Of a stretch of 64,000 bases of DNA, positions 23,710 through 33,000 are shown piece after piece (position 1 is the first letter of the stretch; each line of letters starts with the position of its first letter). Below the pieces are notes generated by a model that did not search any database, had not been told where the DNA came from, and saw nothing but the letters and a program-made list of their open reading frames with translations. A program made the translations under genes and the position numbers. Origin of the DNA: Cysteiniphilum halobium (GTDB taxonomy: Bacteria; Pseudomonadota; Gammaproteobacteria; Francisellales; Francisellaceae). The stretch is taken from contig NZ_QLIU01000017.1 of assembly GCF_003574425.1 (NCBI RefSeq), positions 25,428 to 89,427 on the forward strand, written 5' to 3'.

Positions 23710-25680
23710 CTAGTTGCCATGACCCATTTTTTGTAACACTTTCTCACGCTCACCTGATAATAATATTTGACCCTGTTGCAGAATCAGTAAATCATCTGCT
23801 TTTTCCATCATCGTTGGATCATGGCTGATGATAATCATCGTCATGTTATTGGCTTTAAGTGATTGCAGCGATTGTGAAAGTGCCCTGTTTGCCTCTCCAT
23901 CGAGAAAATGGCTGGGTTCATCCAGCACCAAAAGTCGTGGTGCGCCATAAAATGCGCGTGCCAGTCCTAACTGCTGTATCTGCCCCGCTGATAATTGCTG
24001 TGGGTCAATCTTGGTATTATAACCCTCACTCAAGTGATCAATCCACTTGTCAGCGCCTATCATCTGTGCCGCTTTGATGACTTTTTCTGCATCATAGTCT
24101 GAAGCCATTCGAGCAATGTTGCGCCAGATCGGTGCTTTAAACAGATGTACCGTTTGTGGTAAATAACCCATATGTTGAGCCAGTTGCTGATTATCCCCAT
24201 CTGATATTGCCTTATGATTTAGTAGTACCTGCCCCATTTCAGGCGTAACCAAACCGACTAAAAGCTTTGCTAAAGTGCTTTTACCTGCGCCATTATGCCC
24301 CATGATGACTAAAGTACGACCTGCCGCAACGGTAAAATTGATATTCTGCAAAATAGGTAATTGATCACCCTGTAAGCCATAGTAGACTTTTTCTACCTGA
24401 ATACTGCCTTGAAATTTCTGTAATGTATGGTGGCTATCGGTATGACTTGTTTTTGTCATTTTTACCATTTTTGTTGTCTTTGATATGTTATAGGTAATCA
24501 CCTCCCCCTGATGACTTTTTAACTGCCGATACGCCTGTAATGCCCCCATTAAGTTTTTCCAACCACCAATCGTCATTTCTATCGGCTGCAAAGCTCTGCC
24601 TACTAAGGCAGAACTGGCAATAATAGCGCCTGCCGTAAACTCATTTATCAGTACCAGATAAGCGCCCAATCCTGTTACAAAAATTTGTAAGGTTAAGCGA
24701 AAAAACTTACTCATTTCACTCATCATCGTCTGACGTTTGGCTAAAGTAAGCTGTACCTGTTGAGTTTCATCGTTTAAGCGTTGCCAGTCTTGCTGAATTT
24801 CCTCCATCCCGCCCATTGTCTGTAAACTTTCATGATTCTGTTGTGCCTGTGATAATAGTTGAGCACTATCGTTGGCACGTTTCTGATAGCGCTCGGTTAA
24901 GGGCTTGCTGGTGCGATGCGATAAAATGGCAACTAAAATAAGTACCACGGCACCAAATACCGTTAACCAGCCAATATACACATGTAAAATAAACAGCACC
25001 ACAATAAATAACAGTGCCCAAGGTAAATCAATCACCGCGATAAACGCAGGACTGGTTAAATAGTTTTTAAGTGTATGCAATGAAGATAATAACGCAGATG
25101 GTTTGGCTGTTTTTACTTTTTTTACTGCTTTTTCCAGTTTACTCGAAGACATAATGCTACTGGCAAAAAGTGCCCCGCTCAACTTTTTCTCCAGCCACTG
25201 TGCCACTTTCGATAACAGCCAAACCCTGCCCCCTTGAATTGTTGCTAAAAGCAATAGTGCTAATAAAGTAATAATGGTTAACATCCACAGGGTTTCATAA
25301 CTACCACTGGATAATACCCGATCTAATACCTGCATCACATAAATCGTACTTGATAACAGCAACAGATTGCAGATGGCACCAAAAACAAGCATATACTTAA
25401 TCACGATTTTACAGGTTGATAAGACATCGGCAATGGTTTGATCTTTTGTGTATTCGCCTTGATCACCATGAGCCATTTTTAAGTCATTTAACGTGTTTGA
25501 TGTATCAACTGCTTTCCCATCGCTGCTATTTTTTTGAATAGCCCATCGTTGTTGAAACCACCGCACTAATTTACCTTTGAGTACATTAACGACATGACAC
25601 AAGGTTGTGATTGATTTTTTGATCGTTTTTACTATTTTTACTGTTATTTTTATTTTTTTTATTGTTCTTATCTTTACCAT
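23710..25680 (-). CDS. Type I secretion ABC exporter (PrtD/HlyB-like permease-ATPase)
   Basis: A 656-residue inner-membrane exporter. After a 100-residue lysine-rich N-terminus, a transmembrane domain begins (MLVFGAICNLLLLSSTIYVM, with QVLDRVLSSGSYETLWMLT). The ATPase domain has Walker A GHNGAGKST (461-469), signature LSAGQIQQLGLARA, Walker B LLVLDEPSHFLDG and switch ISHD. No N-terminal C39-peptidase is seen, so the substrate is not a leader-processed bacteriocin; the layout is that of PrtD exporters of unprocessed proteins. It is the last gene of an operon with the membrane-fusion protein (16 bases upstream) and the giant protein. No TolC-like outer-membrane gene is in the window. Confidence 0.9.
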   Translation of the reverse strand: MVKIRTIKKIKITVKIVKTIKKSITTLCHVVNVLKGKLVRWFQQRWAIQKNSSDGKAVDTSNTLNDLKMAHGDQGEYTKDQTIADVLSTCKIVIKYMLVFGAICNLLLLSSTIYVMQVLDRVLSSGSYETLWMLTIITLLALLLLATIQGGRVWLLSKVAQWLEKKLSGALFASSIMSSSKLEKAVKKVKTAKPSALLSSLHTLKNYLTSPAFIAVIDLPWALLFIVVLFILHVYIGWLTVFGAVVLILVAILSHRTSKPLTERYQKRANDSAQLLSQAQQNHESLQTMGGMEEIQQDWQRLNDETQQVQLTLAKRQTMMSEMSKFFRLTLQIFVTGLGAYLVLINEFTAGAIIASSALVGRALQPIEMTIGGWKNLMGALQAYRQLKSHQGEVITYNISKTTKMVKMTKTSHTDSHHTLQKFQGSIQVEKVYYGLQGDQLPILQNINFTVAAGRTLVIMGHNGAGKSTLAKLLVGLVTPEMGQVLLNHKAISDGDNQQLAQHMGYLPQTVHLFKAPIWRNIARMASDYDAEKVIKAAQMIGADKWIDHLSEGYNTKIDPQQLSAGQIQQLGLARAFYGAPRLLVLDEPSHFLDGEANRALSQSLQSLKANNMTMIIISHDPTMMEKADDLLILQQGQILLSGEREKVLQKMGHGN

Positions 25681-25696
25681 ACGCTTTATCTTTCTT

Positions 25697-27004
25697 TTAT
25701 TCTTCTTTCATCGCTTTGTAAAAGCTATCTCTTAATGGGTCAAACCAGTATTCGAGTAAACTGCGCTGTCCTTTAACAATAAACACTGTCACAGGTAAGC
25801 CTGTCTGTAATTCAATCGGCTTAGTCAATTTAGCTAATGATGCTGCTGAGATGGTAATATGAATCTTATAAAACGCCCCGCCCATTTGTGGGTCATCAAA
25901 TTTATCGGCAGAGATATACACGACCTCACCCTCAAGTTTGGGCATGCGTCTTGCCTTGTAGGCTTCCAGTTGTATTTTAACCTCCATCCCCACCGCAATA
26001 CGTTTAATGTCTTTATTCAATACCAGTGCCTCAATTAATAACGGTGCATCTTTAGGGACAATTTCCAGTATCTTCTGACCTGCGGCAATCACCCCATGTA
26101 AGGTATGATATTGTAAATCAGCAATTATGCCTGATACAGGTGCTTTAATCTCAGTTCTTGCTAAGGTCGCAGACAAGAATGTCTGACGTTGTGTTAATTC
26201 CTCTATTTTGGTATAAACGCTTTGATATTCTTCTGACAGAGTTTTGTGATAATGTAAATCCAGTTGCTTTAACTCATGATCAAACTCTAGCAATTTTATC
26301 TGTGTTTCCTCCTGCTCTGCATTAATCACTTCACGCTGACTAACCATTTGTTCATATTCAGCTTTTAATGTCATTAACTCATGACGAGAAACAAAATCCT
26401 GTGAATGCAACTGCTCAATACTGGCTAATTTATCTGCCAATATCTCAAGCTGTAGGTTAATTGCACGAGCTTTGGCAGTCAGTGAGGTTAAATGTGTCTG
26501 TTGCTGTTTCATTCGCTGGCTAATAATCGCTTTCTGATTATCGCGTTCTAATAATCGTCTGTGTAGTAGCGTTTGTTGCGTATGAATAAATACCTTAACT
26601 CGTTGGTCACTGTGACGAAATCCTATCGAGTTAATCTCAGATTGACCAGCTTCTTCTGCCTGCAAACGCCGTGCGATCACCTGCAAGGTGTCCAGTTCTG
26701 CTATTACGGCTTCCAGCTCACTATGCGCTTTGGTTTTATCCAGTTCAATCAACAACTGATCAGCCTGAACGTAATCTCCGTCTTTGACCAGAATATTACC
26801 AATAATTCCACCCTCAGCATGTTGAATGACTTTTTTATTGCCACCGACCACTACCTGACCTCTGGCAATCACCGCACTATCTAAAGGCGCACAGTAACTC
26901 CATAAACCAAAGATCAATACGCTAATACCGATCATCAAAAAGATAAACCGCAAGCTACCACGAATATGATGGCTAAAGCTGGCTTTTAAGGTTTGATTAG
27001 GCAT
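25697..27004 (-). CDS. HlyD/PrtE-family membrane-fusion protein of a type I secretion system
   Basis: A 435-residue periplasmic adaptor anchored by one transmembrane helix (LRFIFLMIGISVLIFGLWSY, residues 17-36). It has the biotinyl-lipoyl half-motif AVIARGQVVVGGNKKVIQHA ahead of the hairpin, long coiled coils (residues 90-270) and the returning motif ARTEIKAPVSGIIADLQYHT. The C-terminal LQTGLPVTVFIVKGQRS is the usual end of PrtE/HlyD proteins. It links the ABC exporter with an outer-membrane TolC channel. It starts 26 bases after the giant gene. Confidence 0.9.
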   Translation of the reverse strand: MPNQTLKASFSHHIRGSLRFIFLMIGISVLIFGLWSYCAPLDSAVIARGQVVVGGNKKVIQHAEGGIIGNILVKDGDYVQADQLLIELDKTKAHSELEAVIAELDTLQVIARRLQAEEAGQSEINSIGFRHSDQRVKVFIHTQQTLLHRRLLERDNQKAIISQRMKQQQTHLTSLTAKARAINLQLEILADKLASIEQLHSQDFVSRHELMTLKAEYEQMVSQREVINAEQEETQIKLLEFDHELKQLDLHYHKTLSEEYQSVYTKIEELTQRQTFLSATLARTEIKAPVSGIIADLQYHTLHGVIAAGQKILEIVPKDAPLLIEALVLNKDIKRIAVGMEVKIQLEAYKARRMPKLEGEVVYISADKFDDPQMGGAFYKIHITISAASLAKLTKPIELQTGLPVTVFIVKGQRSLLEYWFDPLRDSFYKAMKEE

Positions 27005-27030
27005 ATTTCTATTTTACCACTGTCAAGACT

Positions 27031-30000
27031 TTAAACACTGGCATGATAGTGTATGACCATATCATCTTCATTTATTTTTCCATTTTCTAATTGATTAATA
27101 AAAGATACCGCTTGCAAAACATCTGGGCTAGGGACGTTTCCTTCTAAATCAGGTGTGAAGTTTGTTAGATTATTGTCATTATTGCCTGAGTCCCCATCAC
27201 CATGACCACCAAAGCCAGATAAACCAGAAGCATTATCATTAGCGTGATCATCATAAACTTTGATTTCACGGTTTTTTAATAGATGTATCATGCTTAACAT
27301 ATTAACTTCTCTTATCTGTTTACCCATAAAATTACTTATTATCGTTAAGCCAGTAACAACATCAGCGCCTATTCTTGATATGTAAGTTAGTGCGCTTGAT
27401 AAGGCATCCTGTGCTTCCAATTGTTCATTTCGTTGTGCTATCTGATCATCTACCGATACCATCACATTACCATGTTCATGTCTTTGTAAACTGTCAAACG
27501 CAATGCCTGTTTCATCACGATATTCGCGCTGTGTGGTTATGACAGGGTCTTCCCAATGATCAGTTACAGGCGTAATTTCAGTTAAATGATTTAATACTGT
27601 GTCTTCTTCATCTACCCCTGCTTTTACTATTGCTTTCTCCTCTTGTTGTTGATCTTCTTGCGGTAAAATTTCTATCTCAACACGGTAACCTTCTTCCAGC
27701 GCCTGAGCTGAACTGTCAAATTTCTGACCTGTCAACGCATAATGCTCTAACTGTGCTTTTAATTTCTCACCCTGTTCATCTAAAGCAACAAAAGGAATAC
27801 CATAAGGGGTGGTAATATGAACGGCTACTTTAACAGATTCAGGTTGTGTGGTCTTAGCTTTTGCCTGCTCGTTTTTCTCTGCTTCAATTCGATCAATGAT
27901 TGCCTGTATATCGACTTTCTGATTGAATTCAGGATCAATTAGGCAGTTAGCTAAATCAATTGTTTGGTGTTTGTTTTCATCAGTTACCACACAGCTCTTA
28001 TTGAGATTATTATCCTTGTCATCTTTACTATTGTTATCCGCTTCAATGTTTTGGTTATTCTCCCTATTAATCACACTGGATAAAAAATTGTTGCCTGAGT
28101 TGTTAGAAGGTAAAATACTGATCTGACCATTATTGACAGCGGCTCTGAATGAATCGAAGATTGTACCCGTTTGTAAATAGTATTCTGCCTGTGGACGTAA
28201 TACAGGATTCAAGTCAAAAGCAATAGGGTCGTTGATAACTAATGTTGGGCTTGACCATAATACTGGCAGGTTGTCAGATTTTAATGACGTTTCACCAGAA
28301 GTAGTATCAGCAGGATTATTATTTTCAATGTTTATCTTGTTATCACTTACTATACTGTTATCAGTCGTTGACAGTGAATCAATAGAGTCATCAATACTAA
28401 CTGTATCAATGTGTTTTTTATCCGTATTATTAGATGCTTCTAAAAACTCTTGTATCATAATCAAATTCATATCAGCACAAGTATCCGAATCTTTACACTG
28501 CCTGCCTGAATAAATATATTGCAGATTCTTATTGCCAAATTGTTTGGATAGATCGATCATTAAATCATCAGCTTGCTGTTTAAACATCTCATTTTCTTCG
28601 GGTAATGGGTCAATTACTTTTATTTCTAAGGATTGATCTTCTGCTTTAATCGCTTTAATTAAAACCGCATGATCAAATTCTTTGCCTGCTAAACTTGTAA
28701 TTGCTCTATAAGTTTTTAACCCATCTTCTGATGAAAGTGTTTCTAGCCAATGATGGATATTTATCGCTAGCTTTTTTGTATCCAATACTTTGTCTTCAAC
28801 ATACAAATTTTTATGCACTTTATGTTTCAATTGACCATAAGCTTGTAGCATAGATTTAAGGTTATTTTCGATTTCTTGATCACTCATTCCCTCATAAAGC
28901 TCTGTGGTGCCTTTTTTCTTACCTTGTTTCTTCTCACTATCAGGGTTATTATCTTCGGGTACACTACCATCATCGTATTCATTATTTTCTTGATCGTTAT
29001 ATTCATCTATGTTTACTTCAAATTGATTATCATTTGATTTTTCTTTTTCCTCTATTACCCCATATACTTTTGAGTATAATTCGTCTGAAACAATGTTAGC
29101 TTTATCGTCTTTTAAAGAAATGGTTACGTGAGTATTACTTTCATCTTTAGGATCAGGTTTAACATCAATTAAATCATTCATCAATTTCTGAATAACACCA
29201 ATCTCAATCTTGTTTTCTTTAAACGCATTAGACAAGCCATCACTTATACAATCTAAAATATTAATATTTTTAGATAATTTATATAGTGGTTCATCTTCAA
29301 AATAATCTATATTGTGCTTAGTGTATAAACTTTGTTTATATGACTTAGCTATGTGTGATAGTATATTACAGGTTTGATCCTTTAATGTTAATTTTTCTAA
29401 AACATATACATGAAATTTCTTATCATAGAAAAATGCTTTTGCAAAGCTTGAACAATAGTGATTTAGTAACACATCATAAGCATTTCCTTCTCCAACAATA
29501 TCCTTATTAGTAAAGTTATGCCTTATTTTAGCAATTAAACTAACATTGTTATCCTTTGTATGATGATCTCCAATTGACATTTTATGCTCTTCAGAAACTG
29601 CTAGATCATAGAGGCTTTGCCCAACTATATACCCACAGTCATTGGCACTTTTTTGTTGATTACAGGATAAATCTTTAAATTCACCAAAATTAATTTTTTT
29701 TCGTTTGATTTTTGTAATAGTGTCGGTATTTACAGTATGAGAATTTTCAAGTTCTTTGCTTTCTGCTGAAATCATTAAACTATTGTAACTGTAACTATTT
29801 GTTTGTGTTTCAGAAATCTGTTGAATATGTTTTTTAGCATTAATCTCCCAAGCGTCGTCTTTTACTCTTTTTGACTCATCACTCTCAACATCTTTTGCAG
29901 TTGGATTGAAAAAATAAAGATCAATTTGTTCAGATTTATTTTTTTCAAACATCATTCCAAAAAAATGGCTCCAGCCATATATAGGTAAAAGTAGTTTGAC

Positions 30001-33000
30001 TGCTTTATCATTCAATATGAAATTAGCAAAATCATCAAATGGGAATGCGTACCCTATATCATCTACATGCCAAGTATCTCCCACGACCATAACATTATCA
30101 TTATTTTTGAGTTGCCCTTTAAGGTAGTTTAGAATTTGGTTCTCACTAGCCCATGTATCAGGTAATGCTAAACTGCTTAATTTGTTTAACTCACCCTGTA
30201 GTTGAAAATAATAATGGTCGGGGTATTTGTCTTCTTTGTTTTCATTTTTCTGCATAGAGTCTAAAATTGCTTTTTGCTCTTTACGATCAACTCCGTCAAG
30301 CTTTATGCCATCGTTTTTCTTACTTTCAATATGAAATTTTTGCTGCATACTGGGTTTATTTTTCTCTGCAGCCATCCAATTCATTCCTAATTTTTGACGG
30401 TTCCCATCATTATAAAAATAAATTTCATTACCCAGCAAATTTTTATATGTAATATAAGTGCCTTTATAAGTAGATTGTGTTAGTTCTTTGCTTGATTCAT
30501 ACATAAATCCTAAAGAAAGTAAATATGCGTTAATCTCACTATTACTTAACCATATTGTTGGCTGTGAGGCATAATCATAATATTGCTGAGCATTGCTTTT
30601 GGGAGGTAATTGATGGTCTACTAATATTATGTCAATATTAACATCAAATGTATTGCATAATTGGCAAACTGATTTTAGCGTATCTTCAGACAAATTATCC
30701 CAACTATTGACATTTTTAACTATATCATTTAAAGCATTTAAACTTTCTCTAGTTTCTTCATTATTATCTTGATTAGTTAAATTTTTATCTATATATGCAG
30801 ATATTACATGTTTAAAAATATCCAAATTATTTGCGCCAAATATATTTTTATAACAATTAATTACTTGATCTAAATCAAATTTTGATGGATCAATTATCAT
30901 TTTATATAATGAAATAAATTGTTTTGTCGTGCTACATATATCATGCCTTAGACTCTGTATGTTAATATCATCGATCTTGCCAATATCATGATTTATAATA
31001 GCTAAAGCATCTCTTGTTGCATATACCGCACAATCCCCACCATGTTTGTTATCAATAATTGTAAATTCATCACCTTTTTTGTTGCTTCCTTTTACATTAT
31101 TTAAGTCTTGATAACCTTTATTATCACCATGAGTCATCTCAGGGTAATTTCCATAACTCCCCCCGCTTTCCCAGTCTATTTTAAGGTCAGCTTCTATTTT
31201 GCCACGATTGATTTCAAAAGATTCAGCCAAGCTATTAAGGTTTATTTCTTTTATAGGTGCAATTTCTTTTAGCAAACTTGTCGTTTGCTCAATTATATAA
31301 TTGAGCAAATCTGAGTCTTTTTCCATCATTGAAGACAAATAGTCATTACAATTACTAAGTAACTCATCTAAGCGAAGAAATAAAGGGTTTAATTTACCAT
31401 TAATTTCATATTGCTTAAGCTTCGGATTTTTACTTTTAAAGCTATTGCGAACATTATCTTTTAAATTAACATCACCAAACAGATTACCAATAGTCTTTAT
31501 AACTTCTTCTGAGTTAAATTCCACATTCTTTTGATCAATAATATCTTGCAAAGTCTGTATAACCCTCTCATCCACCTGCTGATCGACGTGGTGGTTTAGG
31601 TAGAGGGTGGCTAGGTGTTTTAATAGTTGAGATTTCGTGTTTTTTCCAATGTGTTTATTAATAGTTATGGTCATACGTTCTATGAGTTTGTCTACACCAG
31701 AAGTTTCAAGATCAGTTATACGTTTTTTTATTTCTTGGAAATTACCATCTTCAGTTTCATTCCAATTATCTGGAATAAATTTATTATCCTTAGCTTTCAA
31801 GTAAGAAATAATTTCCTCTACTTGTTTAGGTGTCCATTTATCTGGAGTAGAATTATAAGGGTTAGGTGCTACTGGGGGTTTGGGGTGGAATAATTTGTTA
31901 AATTCTTTTCTTGCAACTTCTAACTTATCCTCTATCTGATAATTATTTTTAATAATATTTTTTTTAACCAAACTATAATGATTAATTTTTATGTCATTAG
32001 AGCGTATTAAATCCTTCTGTTTATTGATTTTAACATTAAATGTATTGATATCGTTTTCTTTAGATTTTATAAGAGTATCGAGCTGATTAAGCTTGCCTTT
32101 CTCTTCCTTTTCCTTTTTATCTATTTTTATCTTTTTTAATACTTCTTCTACTGAAGGTTTATTATGTTGATATTTAGATTTTGTTATGTTGGTCGCATTT
32201 TTCTTCTCATTTACGGTGTGTGTTTCGCTTCGTACATTTTGAAGATTTTTTTTCTCAATTTTTAATTTTTCAAGCTCTGATTTATCATTTTCCAACTCTT
32301 TTGAAAGTATGACTTTATATTTTATCTCTCGTTGAACTTCTGGTGTTTTTTGCAACGACTTTAGATATGAATACCATATAACTTTTGCAGCAACATCTTT
32401 ATTTGATTGATTATCTTTATTTATTTTATTAGCTATATTTCTTTGTTGCTCAATAAACCAATCAATTGGGTTTTTCCATGAATTTATTTTATCATCATAG
32501 GTTCTTTTTATATTTTCAAGTATACTTATACCTTGCTCTATAACGTTATTGTTTTCAGTATTATCGTTTATTTTTTCTATTTTACATTGAAAATTTTCTA
32601 AAAGTTTATTATCAAAACCATAGTCATTACTAATTTTTTCTTTAACAAATTTTAACATCATTTCTTTCGCAGTTTTCGCACTTATGAGATAGTTAGCCAA
32701 TTCTTTATTATTGTAATTACCTTTGCCCTCTATTCTTTCACAAGTCTTTTGTGATGATGTGAAAAATTCTTGAAAATCTTGGTTTTTCCCATGAAATTTA
32801 TAATTTTTTACAAAATCTATTTCTTTAACACTAGATTTAATATATTCAAGTTTTTCTCCACTAAAACTTTCTAATTCACCAGACTTAATTTTCTCAGATA
32901 AATTTTTCCACAAACGTAAATTTTCTTTTTGTTTGTTTATTTCATCAATTTTAATCGGATAATCTGCAATATCATTATTTTGACTAACAAAAAATGTTAT

